Source: Legionella feeleii (GTDB taxonomy: Bacteria > Pseudomonadota > Gammaproteobacteria > Legionellales > Legionellaceae). Taken from it: a DNA stretch of 64,000 bases. The notes beneath the pieces are model-generated. The model was not told where the DNA came from, searched no databases, and saw only the letters and a list, made by a program, of their open reading frames with translations. Where the stretch lies: assembly GCF_001467625.1 (NCBI RefSeq), contig NZ_LNYB01000008.1, positions 1 through 64,000 on the forward strand, given 5' to 3'. How positions within the stretch are numbered: the stretch's first letter is position 1; every line of letters begins with the position of its first letter. The position numbers were made by a program, and so were the translations under genes. Below are positions 44,550 through 54,503 of this stretch, piece after piece.

Positions 44550-46463
44550 CTAGAGGTCCCGCCAGAGTATGGCTGATAGGGTACCTTCATCCTCAAAGAC
44601 GTTTAATATCTCATCAACAGTTTGTAGGGGAACATTATTTACCACGAGTTGATAAATAAGTTTTCTCCCACTTTTAGTTGTTATATAGCCAGCAAACCCT
44701 TGGCCTTTTAGCATTAATCCCTGAGAAGTGCCCTCTGCATAGGTTCCAGTTTTTGCGCGTACTTTCCCAGTAGCGCCTTTTAGAGATGGATTTTTTTGAA
44801 ATTCAGTCACAGTTGCTAGCGATCCATCAATGCCAAGAATAGGTAGTGCGTCAAAATAGGCTTGAAAAACAGGAAGTGTACTCATTATTTGTAACCATTT
44901 TGTGACCACAAAGTTAGTCGCAGTTGTTTGTCCACCACCACTACCATCAATAAAATAAAATTCCTTAGCAGGAAGATGGTATTGGGACGTTAAGAGACTT
45001 TTTTCAACTAATAACGCATCAGCCATATTCTTTACATTTTGAGTAAGCCCAAAGAGAACTAAACTTGTATCTGCACCGATATTATAACTTACTTTAAGAA
45101 TGAATTTGGCGTATTCAGAATAGGGTAATGAGATCAGCGAAGTGATTGGTATGTAAGTACCACTTGCAGGAGTCGGATTGATGCCCACTACAGGTGCATT
45201 AACAGTAATACCGGCTTGTTTCAGGGCTTCAATAAAAACAGTACGGGCATAATTGCCTGGTTCAACTATCCTAAATGTTTGCACAAGAGGCAATTTTTCG
45301 GTCAAAGGAGGTAAAAAATTAACCGGGATATTGCCGTTAATCTGGCCTTCGCAAGGTTTTTTGCCTATACATGCAGGGAATTGCGGACTGAGTTTGTAAG
45401 TTTCCTGGGTGCCAGCCGCTGTCGTTTTAAGATCAGACAGAATAGTAAAGGCTTCTGATACTGGTCTCCAATTAACGGAAGCAAAATTACCAACAGAGCC
45501 GGGATTTATTGTGACATCAACAACGTCATCATTGACAAAAATCGCGCTAACATTAAATTCATTGCGGAAATTGAAAGGGGTGAAAAGTCTATCGTCAATG
45601 ATAACATTCCCATTAATTCGCCGTATTCCAAAATCATAAACCTGTTTAGCCAATTTTTTATAACCAGCCAGTGGATCTGGGCTGGTAAGAATGGCATTTC
45701 CAAGAGAGTTCGCTTCATTATGATCAAAATTGGAAAGAGCAATCGTATCATTAGGTAGAGTACGTCCGCCCATTGTTAAATCACCTGATGCGACAAGAAT
45801 CAGATTTCCAGTTAATACGCCTTTGCTGTCTATGGTTCCTTGATAGTTAACAGGCGTATGAAATTTATAATCCGCACCTAATTGGTTGAGTAACTCGCCA
45901 ATTGAAAAAAGTTTACGAATGGAACCGATATAAAAATTATCATGGGGTCTTAAATTGATTAATAAATCACCGGTTTCTTGCTCAATAACCTGTAGTCCCC
46001 AAGTGGAATTTTTGTAGAGAGGTTTATTTAAGATGGCTTCAATATCCTCATTTCTTCTAATAGAAATCTCATCTTGGGAAGAGATAACAGAGCAATGAGT
46101 TGATTGAGCAGATGTTTGACAAACTTTGGGCCCCCCTTGAATGGTATTATTTTTCATAGTTGCTGCGTTTATTTCAAGAATGAGCGTACAACTGGCCCCA
46201 GGGTCCAAGTCAAATGTACTTTGGCAAGTTCCTTTTCCAGTAGTAATCTGTTGTATCCCTGAAGAGAAAGGGACTAAGCGATTATGAATGAGAGGGGAGG
46301 CGGTATTATTTAACACCATGTATTTTGTTTGAATTATTTGTTTATCGATAATGAATTTTGGTGTTTTTGTAATGGCTTTAATAATAAACCCTGGCTTTTC
46401 TGCAAGAGAAAGCATCGGGAAAAGTAGTACCGTAATAAGAGTCAGTAACTTATGAAACTTCAT
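44550..46463 (-). CDS. dacB: D-alanyl-D-alanine carboxypeptidase/endopeptidase, PBP4 (S13) family, with extra N-terminal domain
   Basis: Periplasmic penicillin-binding protein that trims or cleaves peptidoglycan cross-links. The signal peptide covers residues 1-21 (ends SLAE). Residues about 25-135 form an added domain with a disulfide-type Cys pattern not usual in DacB. The S13 catalytic core then shows S-x-x-K at Ser181-Lys184 (GSIRKLFS), S-x-N at Ser459-Asn461 (VSYNIGAD) and KTG at 571-573 (AKTGTYAEG). The 637-residue length exceeds E. coli DacB (477). All three active-site motifs are intact, so activity is expected. Confidence 0.92.
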   Translation of the reverse strand: MKFHKLLTLITVLLFPMLSLAEKPGFIIKAITKTPKFIIDKQIIQTKYMVLNNTASPLIHNRLVPFSSGIQQITTGKGTCQSTFDLDPGASCTLILEINAATMKNNTIQGGPKVCQTSAQSTHCSVISSQDEISIRRNEDIEAILNKPLYKNSTWGLQVIEQETGDLLINLRPHDNFYIGSIRKLFSIGELLNQLGADYKFHTPVNYQGTIDSKGVLTGNLILVASGDLTMGGRTLPNDTIALSNFDHNEANSLGNAILTSPDPLAGYKKLAKQVYDFGIRRINGNVIIDDRLFTPFNFRNEFNVSAIFVNDDVVDVTINPGSVGNFASVNWRPVSEAFTILSDLKTTAAGTQETYKLSPQFPACIGKKPCEGQINGNIPVNFLPPLTEKLPLVQTFRIVEPGNYARTVFIEALKQAGITVNAPVVGINPTPASGTYIPITSLISLPYSEYAKFILKVSYNIGADTSLVLFGLTQNVKNMADALLVEKSLLTSQYHLPAKEFYFIDGSGGGQTTATNFVVTKWLQIMSTLPVFQAYFDALPILGIDGSLATVTEFQKNPSLKGATGKVRAKTGTYAEGTSQGLMLKGQGFAGYITTKSGRKLIYQLVVNNVPLQTVDEILNVFEDEGTLSAILWRDL

Positions 46464-46505
46464 AATAATTCCTTTTATTGAAACAGAGGTGATACCTCCG
46501 GGGCC

Positions 46506-46590
46506 AAGCTTAATGGTACTTACGTCTGGGTTTCACTGCGTTCGTAATGACGGCAGTTTTCCTTAAGTAAGTCCATTAGGGGCTAAGCTT
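46506..46590. repeat. MITE/REP-like hairpin element
   Basis: Left arm AAGCTTAATGG-TACTTAC (46506-46523) and right arm GTAAGT-CCATTA...AAGCTT (46567-46590) are imperfect inverse copies, the right with a 6-nt insertion. Between them, the complement reads CGTCATTACGAACGCAGTG, similar in form to the CGTCATTGCGA-type intergenic palindromes of intracellular gammaproteobacteria. Lies between dapE and dacB on the minus strand. Confidence 0.45.
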
Positions 46591-46599
46591 TACTTATTT

Positions 46600-47739
46600 T
46601 TACTTATTAACAATTAAAAGCTGCTCGCAGATTGAATAATAAATTTTCTTAAGTGTTTCTAAGTCCTCGAGAGAAACACATTCATTAACTTGATGAATTG
46701 TGGCATTGACAGGACCCAACTCAATTACCTCCACCCCATAAGGCGCAATAAAGCGGCCGTCTGAGGTACCTCCACTCGTTGACAATTCAGGCTGTCTATC
46801 AGTAATCTTTTTTATGGCTTTTAGGCTACTTTCCAACAATTTACCTTGTGAAGTTAAAAAAGGTTCGCCATTTAATTGCCATTCAATGATTGGGTTAAGT
46901 TCATGCCGTTTAAAGCAGGCACTGACAGCTGCTTTCAAAGTGGCGGCAGTTTGCTCTGTTGAAAAGCGAAAATTAAAATGCATCACCAACTCACCTGGAA
47001 TAATATTGTTCGCCTGTCCACCAGCGTGAATAGAAGTAATTTGTAAGGAAGTAGGGGGGAAATGCTGATTACCTTCATCCCATTGCATAGTAGTTAATTC
47101 GGCTAGGGCGGGGCTTAAGGTATGGATAGGGTTTACTGCCAAATGAGGGTAAGCAACATGTCCCTGTTTTCCCTGCAGAACCAATTTGCCGGTAAGGGAA
47201 CCACGGCGACCAATTTTAATGACGTCGGCAACCTGCTCACTGCTTGAGGGTTCACCAATAACGCAGAAATCAGGATGAATACCCAGTTTTTTCAATTCCG
47301 TCATAACATAAGGAGTGCCATGAGCAAAATCATCTCCTTCTTCACCACTAGTAATTAAAAATCCAAGGCTACCGTTGAAATGAGGATTTTTTTGTACAAA
47401 TTCTGTGGCCATAACCATCATTGTTGCAAGACTACCCTTCATGTCGGCAGTGCCACGGCCATAAAGCAGGCCATTTTTTTCTTGCAGGGTAAAGGGATCT
47501 GTTTCCCATTTGCTTTGTTCGCCCACGGGTACCACGTCAGTATGACCGGCAAATATAAGTAATGGAGCCTTGGAGCCAAGACGGGCAAAAAAATTAGCGA
47601 CAGGGGGGCTATCAAAACGCTGGCATTCAAATCCATGTTGTTTCAAAAAATCCATCATGTAGTCTTGGCAACCAGCATCAAAGGGTGTTACTGATGCAAA
47701 ACTGACAAGTTTGGCAAGCAGAGCTTGAATGTCATTCAT
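46600..47739 (-). CDS. dapE: Succinyl-diaminopimelate desuccinylase
   Basis: Zinc peptidase-fold enzyme releasing LL-diaminopimelate for lysine and peptidoglycan. The 379-residue length is typical. Metal ligands are in FAGHTDVVPVG and YGRGTADMKGSLA; the catalytic Glu is in ITSGEEGD; the dimerisation domain has HFNFRFSTEQT; STSGGTSDGRFIA and the late His in ATIHQVNE close the site. Its start overlaps the dapD stop by one base. Confidence 0.97.
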   Translation of the reverse strand: MNDIQALLAKLVSFASVTPFDAGCQDYMMDFLKQHGFECQRFDSPPVANFFARLGSKAPLLIFAGHTDVVPVGEQSKWETDPFTLQEKNGLLYGRGTADMKGSLATMMVMATEFVQKNPHFNGSLGFLITSGEEGDDFAHGTPYVMTELKKLGIHPDFCVIGEPSSSEQVADVIKIGRRGSLTGKLVLQGKQGHVAYPHLAVNPIHTLSPALAELTTMQWDEGNQHFPPTSLQITSIHAGGQANNIIPGELVMHFNFRFSTEQTAATLKAAVSACFKRHELNPIIEWQLNGEPFLTSQGKLLESSLKAIKKITDRQPELSTSGGTSDGRFIAPYGVEVIELGPVNATIHQVNECVSLEDLETLKKIYYSICEQLLIVNK

Positions 47740-48566
47740 TATCTTATATCTCTCAATAACTCATTGATGCTGACTTTAGCTCGGGTTTTTTCATCAACCT
47801 GTTTGACAATGACGGCACAATAGAGACTATGAGACCCATCGTCACTAGGCATGCTGCCAGAGACAACAACGGAACCTGCTGGTATACGACCATAACTTAC
47901 CGTGCCAGTCAGGCGGTTGTATATTTTGGTGCTTTGACCCAAGAAAACTCCCATCGATAAGACTGAATCTCGCTCAACAATAACCCCTTCTACAACTTCT
48001 GAGCGAGCACCAATGAAACAATTATCTTCAATAATAGTAGGATTAGCCTGCAACGGCTCTAAAACACCGCCTATGCCTGCACCCCCTGAGAGATGTACGT
48101 TTTTACCGATTTGGGCGCATGAACCTACTGTTGCCCAGGTATCAACCATAACGCCTTCATCGATATAAGCGCCTATATTGACATAAGAAGGCATCAGCAC
48201 CGTATTCTTACCAATAAAAGCACCACGTCTTATCATGGCGTGAGGTACCACACGTACACCGGTTTGGCTGAATTCTGCCGTGCTATAATCAGCAAATTTA
48301 AGGGGGACTTTATCATAAAACTGACAGAAACCCCCATCAATAATTTCATTGGGGTAAAGTTTAAACGATAATAAAACGGCTTTTTTAAGCCATTGGTGAA
48401 CAATCCACTCACCATCAGTTTTTTCGGCAACCCGATAATTTCCCTTGTCAAGCTCAGAAAGGACCTTATCCACTGCAGCCATTAATTCTTTTGATGCGGT
48501 TGTGGGAGATAATTCATGCCGTTCCTCGAATCCCTGCTCGATAATGCTTTGTAATGAGTTCATCAA
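47739..48566 (-). CDS. dapD: 2,3,4,5-tetrahydropyridine-2,6-dicarboxylate N-succinyltransferase
   Basis: Succinyl-CoA-dependent step of the lysine/DAP pathway. A 275-residue left-handed beta-helix enzyme: [50 protein letters not shown] with hexapeptide repeats, and [30 protein letters not shown]. It precedes dapE in the same transcript. Confidence 0.98.
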   Translation of the reverse strand: MMNSLQSIIEQGFEERHELSPTTASKELMAAVDKVLSELDKGNYRVAEKTDGEWIVHQWLKKAVLLSFKLYPNEIIDGGFCQFYDKVPLKFADYSTAEFSQTGVRVVPHAMIRRGAFIGKNTVLMPSYVNIGAYIDEGVMVDTWATVGSCAQIGKNVHLSGGAGIGGVLEPLQANPTIIEDNCFIGARSEVVEGVIVERDSVLSMGVFLGQSTKIYNRLTGTVSYGRIPAGSVVVSGSMPSDDGSHSLYCAVIVKQVDEKTRAKVSINELLRDIR

Positions 48567-48762
48567 AATGCTCTGATAATGAAATGATCGTTAGTATACC
48601 CAATCAAGTTAAAGTTGTGAGGGGGTGGTGAAAACAATTTTGTAATAGTTATCAGGAACTCAAACCTTTCTCGTGTCGAAGAAGTTTAAATAGTAAGATG
48701 ATTTACTGGATCGGGAGCAGAAGGTTATTGACCGAGGTATAGGAAAAAAGAGGTGTTCAGAT

Positions 48763-48790
48763 TTGCAGATAGTATGAGAGCGATTATACT
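48763..48790 (+). promoter_or_regulatory. Sigma70-type promoter for the sugar epimerase gene
   Basis: TTGCAG at 48763-48768 and TATACT at 48785-48790, 16 bp apart, start point expected near 48797, 24 bp before the epimerase ATG. AAGGAAG just before the ATG serves as ribosome site. Confidence 0.5.
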
Positions 48791-48820
48791 TCCGACGTAG
48801 TTTTTAAAAAGGAAGTAAGA

Positions 48821-49831
48821 ATGCGGTTATTAATCACAGGTGCGGCTGGCTTTATAGGTTTTCATTTAGCTAAACTTCGTTTAGAACAAGGTGATTCTGT
48901 TATTGGTATCGATAATCTTAACGATTATTACGATGTGCGTCTCAAACAAGCTCGACTGGAGCAATTGCAATCTTATCCTAATTTTCAATTTTACCATGCT
49001 GATATTTGTGATGCACAAAGAGTAAATGAGATTTTTATCAGCCATAAGCCACAACGGGTTGTGAATCTAGCTGCGCAAGCTGGAGTGCGTTATTCGTTAA
49101 CCAACCCTCATGCCTATGTGCAGTCAAATGTAATCGGTTTTACTAACATTGTGGAAGCTTGCCGGCATCATCAGATCGAGCATTTGGTTTATGCGTCAAC
49201 AAGCTCTGTGTATGGTGCAAATACTACTCAGCCTTTCAGCGAAAGCGATGCGGTCAATCATCCATTAACTATTTATGCTGCAACTAAAAAAGCAAATGAA
49301 CTTATAGCCCATTCTTATTCGCATCTCTACCATTTGCCGACAACGGGGTTGCGTTTTTTTACCGTTTATGGTCCCTGGGGCAGACCAGATATGGCTTTCT
49401 TTTCTTTCACCCGAGATATTCTGGCTGGCAAGGCAATAAAAGTTTATAACCACGGTCAGATGCAACGAGATTTTACCTATATTGATGATATTATTGCTGG
49501 CGTATCATTGGCAATCGATAAACCTGCGGCAGCCAATCCCAACTGGCTAGCAGCAAAGCCAGATGCAGCAGATAGTGATGTGCCCTACAAAATATATAAC
49601 ATCGGTTGCGGTAAACCAGTCAATTTATTGGATTATATTCAAGCCATTGAACAGGCAACGGGTAAAGAAGCCATTAAAGAATTTTTACCGATGCAGGATG
49701 GAGATGTTTTATCAACTCATGCTGATACGTGCCGTTTACAAAATGAGCTTGGTTATTTGCCTAAAATTGATTTTCGTGAGGGAATTTCTCGTTTTGTGGC
49801 GTGGTATTTGAGTTTTTATCACTCATTTTAA
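48821..49831 (+). CDS. NAD-dependent sugar-nucleotide epimerase (UDP-glucuronate 4-epimerase-like)
   Basis: A 336-residue extended [24 protein letters not shown] binds [22 protein letters not shown] is the phrase typical of UDP-glucuronate 4-epimerases; the catalytic Tyr-Lys is in [44 protein letters not shown] and [16 protein letters not shown] confirm the subfamily. Likely supplies UDP-galacturonate for surface polysaccharide. Monocistronic with its own promoter; a hairpin follows at 49873-49909. Confidence 0.93.
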   Translation: MRLLITGAAGFIGFHLAKLRLEQGDSVIGIDNLNDYYDVRLKQARLEQLQSYPNFQFYHADICDAQRVNEIFISHKPQRVVNLAAQAGVRYSLTNPHAYVQSNVIGFTNIVEACRHHQIEHLVYASTSSVYGANTTQPFSESDAVNHPLTIYAATKKANELIAHSYSHLYHLPTTGLRFFTVYGPWGRPDMAFFSFTRDILAGKAIKVYNHGQMQRDFTYIDDIIAGVSLAIDKPAAANPNWLAAKPDAADSDVPYKIYNIGCGKPVNLLDYIQAIEQATGKEAIKEFLPMQDGDVLSTHADTCRLQNELGYLPKIDFREGISRFVAWYLSFYHSF

Positions 49832-49872
49832 AACGACCACGTCCTGCTTAACTAATTGACGAATAGATAAAC

Positions 49873-49909
49873 AGAGACATGGCATCTCGAAGTATTATGC
49901 CATATCTCT
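49873..49909. terminator. Bidirectional terminator hairpin
   Basis: Arms AGAGACATGGCA (49873-49884) and TGCCATATCTCT (49898-49909) pair over 12 bp with one C-A mismatch; loop 13 nt. It is placed between the convergent epimerase and acyltransferase genes; a T-rich stretch (ACTTTTCTCC) follows on the plus strand. Confidence 0.6.
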
Positions 49910-49925
49910 AACGTACTTTTCTCCG

Positions 49926-50822
49926 TTACTTGAATTTTAAACTGGCGATGAGCTTATCCTTTTCAAGCCAGCTAGCATTCAACCAATTCCTGAATTCAGT
50001 TTGTGTCTTATCGTCATCAACTAAATTGGGATTGGCAAATTGTTTGGGAATTGGCAATTGGCGAATATGTACTTTTATTGCATTGACTCTGCGGCAGAGA
50101 AAATCCCAGAGGGAATGATTCTTAGAGGAATAAATAATAGTTACATCCAGGATACTGTTAAACTGTTGGCCCATAGTACTAATCACAAAACCAATGCCAC
50201 CGGCTTTGGGTTTCAAGAGATGCTGATAAGGTGATTTTTGTTGCCTGTTTTTCTGCAGGGTGAAGCGTGTGCCTTCTACAAAGCTCATTATAGTTGCTGG
50301 TGTATGTCTGAATAATTTGATAGCTTTGCGGGTTGCCTGGATATCCTTACCCTTTTTATGAGGTTTTTTGGCCAGATATTCTTTGGAATAACGTTTCATA
50401 AAAGGGCAGCCCATTGCCCACCAAGAGAAGCCCAACAGCGGTATCCATTTGAGTTGATCTTTAATAAAAAATTTTAAAACGGGTATTTTTCGATTAAAAA
50501 GACGCTGCAGTACAACAATATCAAGCCAGCTTTGATGATTGGCGATCACAAGATACCAGTTTTTACAATTTAGATTGTCTAAACCGGTTACCTCCCATTT
50601 TACCTTTTGAGTGTAATTAATATAAGCGTTGTTAGAAGAGCTCCAGATCATGGCGATGCGATCAACAATCTTGGTGCAGAAAGTTTTCCATCGCAGATTT
50701 GGAAGTAGCTTTAATAATCCCAGAAAAAGAATAGGTATAAAGCAGATAATAGTAGAAAAAGTTAACAGAATGATTGTGAAGATAGCATGTAGTTGATTGA
50801 CTGATTTTTTTATAAAATTCAT
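49926..50822 (-). CDS. 1-acyl-glycerol-3-phosphate acyltransferase-like protein (YihG type)
   Basis: A 298-residue PlsC-family acyltransferase with an N-terminal membrane segment (IFTIILLTFSTIICFIPILFLGLLK). The acyl-transfer motif is NHQSWLD (H-x4-D) near residue 103; the second motif FVEGTRFT and the region AGGIGFVISTMG follow as in E. coli YihG. I use ATG 50822, which has GGAG 6 nt upstream, rather than ATG 50834, which itself forms that site. Role: lysophosphatidic acid or related acyl acceptor. Confidence 0.9.
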   Translation of the reverse strand: MNFIKKSVNQLHAIFTIILLTFSTIICFIPILFLGLLKLLPNLRWKTFCTKIVDRIAMIWSSSNNAYINYTQKVKWEVTGLDNLNCKNWYLVIANHQSWLDIVVLQRLFNRKIPVLKFFIKDQLKWIPLLGFSWWAMGCPFMKRYSKEYLAKKPHKKGKDIQATRKAIKLFRHTPATIMSFVEGTRFTLQKNRQQKSPYQHLLKPKAGGIGFVISTMGQQFNSILDVTIIYSSKNHSLWDFLCRRVNAIKVHIRQLPIPKQFANPNLVDDDKTQTEFRNWLNASWLEKDKLIASLKFK

Positions 50823-50840
50823 TATATACTCCATTACACA

Positions 50841-51992
50841 TCAACTCAGAGCGTGGTTTAAGTCAGCGATCAAATCGTCTATATGTTCAATACCAACCGA
50901 AAGTCTAATAAACCCATCTTCTATTCCTAATGCCCTGCGCTTTTCTGCTGGTACTGAAGCATGAGTCATTATAGCAGGATGTTCAATCAAGCTTTCTACT
51001 CCCCCCAGACTTTCCGCCAGGGTAAATAGCTCACAACGCGATAAAAAGCGTTTGGCAGTATCCAAATCACCATTAATAACCATTGAAATCATACCGCCAA
51101 AATCATGCATCTGTTCTCTAGCTAAAAAATGCTGTGGGTGACTTACCAAACCTGGATAAATAACCTTGGAAATTTTAGGATTTTTTTCCAGCCAATTAGC
51201 CAGCGCAAGTGCATTTTCACAATGTCTTTGCATACGTAAAGAGAGAGTTTTGAGGCTGCGTAATACTAAAAAGCTGTCGAAAGGTCCGGCTACGGCACCA
51301 CAAGAGTTTTGTAAAAAAGCTATTTTATCAGCCAGTTCAGGTGTATTTCCTACTACTACAACACCGCTGATTACATCAGAGTGGCCATTCAAATATTTGG
51401 TTGCGGAATGCAAGACGATGTCAAAACCAAGTTCAAGTGGACGTTGTATCCAAGGAGTGGCAAAGGTATTGTCGGCAACAGTAATGAGGTTGCGTCGTTT
51501 ACCCAATTTTGCAATCTCGCGTATATTAGCCAGTTTTAGCATGGGGTTTGAGGGCGTCTCAAGCCAAATCATCCGGGTTTCTGGACGAATGGCTGCCTCA
51601 ATGTTTTTGATATCTGACATATCGACAAAGGAAAAAGATAAACCGGAAGTGCGTGTTTTTACCTTATCAAAGAGCCTGAAAGTTCCGCCATAGAGATCAT
51701 CTGTTGCAATAACATGGGCACCAGCATCCAGTAAATCGATAACGGTATTGATAGCTGCCATGCCTGAGGCAAAAGCAAAACCACGTTGACCTGATTCAAG
51801 ACTGGCTATACAACCTTCATACGCCGTTCGCGTTGGATTGTGAGTCCGCGAGTATTCATACCCCTGATGAATACCCGGAGCGCTTTGCCGGTAAGTTGAT
51901 GTTGCGTAAATAGGTGTCATCACAGCGCCAGTGCTTGGATCTGGTTCTTGTCCTGCATGAATTGCACGGGTGTCAAAGTGAGTGGAGGCCAT
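50841..51992 (-). CDS. metB: Cystathionine gamma-synthase / gamma-lyase family enzyme
   Basis: A 383-residue PLP enzyme of the Cys/Met metabolism family. FDTRAIHAGQEPDPSTGAVMTPIYATSTY at the start; YEYSRTHNPTR; the PLP lysine lies in LHSATKYLNGHSDVISGVVV; SLGGVESLIEHPAIMTHASVP at the end. Sequence alone does not separate cystathionine gamma-synthase from gamma-lyase. Start at ATG 51992 with AAGGAA 6-7 nt upstream; an upstream in-frame start at 52034 lacks one. Confidence 0.92.
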   Translation of the reverse strand: MASTHFDTRAIHAGQEPDPSTGAVMTPIYATSTYRQSAPGIHQGYEYSRTHNPTRTAYEGCIASLESGQRGFAFASGMAAINTVIDLLDAGAHVIATDDLYGGTFRLFDKVKTRTSGLSFSFVDMSDIKNIEAAIRPETRMIWLETPSNPMLKLANIREIAKLGKRRNLITVADNTFATPWIQRPLELGFDIVLHSATKYLNGHSDVISGVVVVGNTPELADKIAFLQNSCGAVAGPFDSFLVLRSLKTLSLRMQRHCENALALANWLEKNPKISKVIYPGLVSHPQHFLAREQMHDFGGMISMVINGDLDTAKRFLSRCELFTLAESLGGVESLIEHPAIMTHASVPAEKRRALGIEDGFIRLSVGIEHIDDLIADLNHALS

Positions 51993-52141
51993 TAAAAATT
52001 CCTTCTTTGAGTTAAGCCTACGGGCAAAAAGCACAGGAGCAGTATATAATATTCATAATGAACTGTGTTGAATCATGAAGTTAGCTAAGGATTTTATGCT
52101 TAATCACCCACGCGAATGAGGACTATTTTAGTGAGGGATTC

Positions 52142-54448
52142 ATGCCTAGGCAAGAAATAGATTATGAAAAAGTTGCTTCTGCTGCCGAAACGGTAAAACG
52201 ACGCGGCAAGGAGCCGTCTTTAACTAATGTATGTGAAGAGTTAGGTATTCCTTCACTGACGCCAGAGTTATCTTCCTTACTGGAAAAATGGTACCACACG
52301 CAGCCAGAATTTCAGCGCTCCATTAATGCTCCTCTTTCCAATAATATTAAAATCGAAACAAGCGAAATACTTGAGAAAAATATTGAGCTGGAGAAATCCC
52401 TGTCTTTGTTACGGGCAACCTTGGAATCTACTGCTGATGGCATCATGATGGTTAATGGTAAAGGCCAGGTTGTGGATTGGAATCAAAAATTTGTTGAAAT
52501 GTGGCGTATTCCTTCCCATATGCTTGAGTCTGGTACTGAAAGTATTGGTTTTGAATACATTTTAGAACAATTAAGTAATCCTGCATCTGTGATAGCCGAT
52601 GTCCAATATCTCTATGAAAATCCCGACTGGCAAGGGGAATTGCCGTTATTACATTTTAAGGATGGCCGTATTTTTGAGCGTTATACCCAGCCGCAGCGTG
52701 TAGGGTCAGAAATTGTGGGCAGAGTATATAGTTTTCGTGATGTTACTCAGCGGATGATGTCAGAGGATGAATTACGTATTCGCGAGCGTGCAATTGAGGC
52801 TAGTAGCCATGGTGTAGCAATTATCGATATCATCAAGCCTAATCAGCCTATCATTTATGTTAATAAAGCCTTTGAACGCATCACTGGATATAACGTAAAA
52901 CAAACCATCGGCCAAAACCTGGCTCATTTACAAGGAACAAAGGCTGATCAGGTTAATCAAAAGCGTATTAACCTCGCAATTAGAGAACAAAGAGAGGAAA
53001 CTGTTGAGTTAGAAAGCTATCGCCGCAATGGTGAAATGTTCTGGTGTGAATTAAGTGTTGCACCAGTCAGTGATTCTTTCGGAAAAATCAGGCATTACGT
53101 CTGTATTATTAACGATATCACCCAGCGTCGTGATATGGAAAAGCAATTGGTCAGGCAGGCAACGCATGATCCCTTGACCGAATTGCCTAACCGTGTGTTG
53201 TTGATGGATAGGGTAGAGCAAGCTATTTTACAGGCCAAGAAGAAGAAATCTCTTTTAGCCTTCCTGTTCCTCGATTTAGACCGCTTTAAAATGACTAACG
53301 ATACGTTAGGGCATAGTATGGGGGATAAATTACTGCAGGCTGTTTCTAATCGTCTACTGATTGCTACGAATGATTTTGATACGGTTGCTCGATTAGGGGG
53401 CGATGAATTTGTTATTCTTTTGCCAGAATTAAGCAGCGAACAACAAGCCCAGCAAATGGCATCAGAAATTCTGCATCTTATTGAAAAGCCGTTCCAAGTT
53501 GATCAGCACAGCTTAAAAATTACTGGCAGCATTGGTATTAGTTATTATCCAAAAGACGGTCTTGACTATGAGTCGTTGATGAAAAATGCTGATTTATCCA
53601 TGTACCATGCCAAAGACAGTGGACGAAATAATTACCGTGTCTTTGAGCCGGAAATGAATAGGCGTGTGATTAATCACATGCAATTGGAAAATGCATTGCG
53701 GGATGCAATGAAAAAAAAGGAGTTTTATCTCGTTTACCAACCCCTAATTGATCTCAGAAAACGATGCATAGTTGGGTTTGAAGCATTATTGCGCTGGAAT
53801 AGTCATCTTTTAGGACAGGTTTCGCCTATCGAGTTTATTGGTATGGCCGAAGAAAACGGTCTAATTGTTGATATCGGTCGATGGGTATTGGAACAAGCCT
53901 GTAGTCAAGCGATTTGCTGGCATAAAGAAGGATTTAAGGATTTAAGGATCGCTGTCAATATTTCCGGTCGTCAATTTCGGCAGAGCAGGCTTCCCGAAAT
54001 AGTCGCGGATGTTTTAGCGAAGACAGGATTGGCAGCAAAATTCCTGGAACTAGAGTTAACGGAAAGCTTATTGGTTGATGACATTGAACATGCTGTTGAG
54101 ACGATGTATCAGCTAAAAGATATGGGTACGAGTTTAGTAATTGATGATTTTGGTACAGGTTACTCTAGTTTGTCCTATTTAAAACAATTTCCCGTCAATA
54201 AATTGAAAATAGATCGCTCTTTTATTAGTGAACTGTCCAATAAGGAAAATGATGCTGCAATTGCCCGAGCAATTATTAATCTTGGTCACAGTTTGAATTT
54301 AGAGGTATTAGCAGAAGGAGTAGAAACTGAATTACAAAAGGATTTCATGGTGGCTCATGGTTGTGATTATGCCCAAGGGTATTATTTTAAACCACCAAAT
54401 ACAGCTGCAGCATTGAAAGATTATTTAGAAAATTTTCCGGGTTTTTAA
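52142..54448 (+). CDS. PAS-PAS-GGDEF-EAL protein with N-terminal KfrA-like DNA-binding segment
   Basis: A 768-residue cytosolic protein. Residues 1-60 (IDYEKVASAAETVKRRGKEPSLTNVCEELG ... LLEKWYHTQ) follow the pattern of the KfrA N-terminal helix-turn-helix domain of plasmid regulators. PAS 1 spans about 80-200 (STADGIMMVNGKGQVVDWNQKF) and PAS 2 about 215-335 (SSHGVAIIDIIKPNQPIIYVNKAFERITGY). GGDEF has an intact RLGGDEFVILLPE near 417-429. EAL has FEALLRWNS near 545, ELTESLL and DDFGTGYSSLSYLKQFPVNKLKIDRSFI. Both c-di-GMP synthesis and hydrolysis sites look intact. AGTGAGGG upstream. The DNA-binding start is unusual for this class. Confidence 0.92.
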   Translation: MPRQEIDYEKVASAAETVKRRGKEPSLTNVCEELGIPSLTPELSSLLEKWYHTQPEFQRSINAPLSNNIKIETSEILEKNIELEKSLSLLRATLESTADGIMMVNGKGQVVDWNQKFVEMWRIPSHMLESGTESIGFEYILEQLSNPASVIADVQYLYENPDWQGELPLLHFKDGRIFERYTQPQRVGSEIVGRVYSFRDVTQRMMSEDELRIRERAIEASSHGVAIIDIIKPNQPIIYVNKAFERITGYNVKQTIGQNLAHLQGTKADQVNQKRINLAIREQREETVELESYRRNGEMFWCELSVAPVSDSFGKIRHYVCIINDITQRRDMEKQLVRQATHDPLTELPNRVLLMDRVEQAILQAKKKKSLLAFLFLDLDRFKMTNDTLGHSMGDKLLQAVSNRLLIATNDFDTVARLGGDEFVILLPELSSEQQAQQMASEILHLIEKPFQVDQHSLKITGSIGISYYPKDGLDYESLMKNADLSMYHAKDSGRNNYRVFEPEMNRRVINHMQLENALRDAMKKKEFYLVYQPLIDLRKRCIVGFEALLRWNSHLLGQVSPIEFIGMAEENGLIVDIGRWVLEQACSQAICWHKEGFKDLRIAVNISGRQFRQSRLPEIVADVLAKTGLAAKFLELELTESLLVDDIEHAVETMYQLKDMGTSLVIDDFGTGYSSLSYLKQFPVNKLKIDRSFISELSNKENDAAIARAIINLGHSLNLEVLAEGVETELQKDFMVAHGCDYAQGYYFKPPNTAAALKDYLENFPGF

Positions 54449-54503
54449 CAGAGCTTATGCGAGATTGGTACCAAAGATTGTATATAAGGAAAAAGGGAAG
54501 CAA

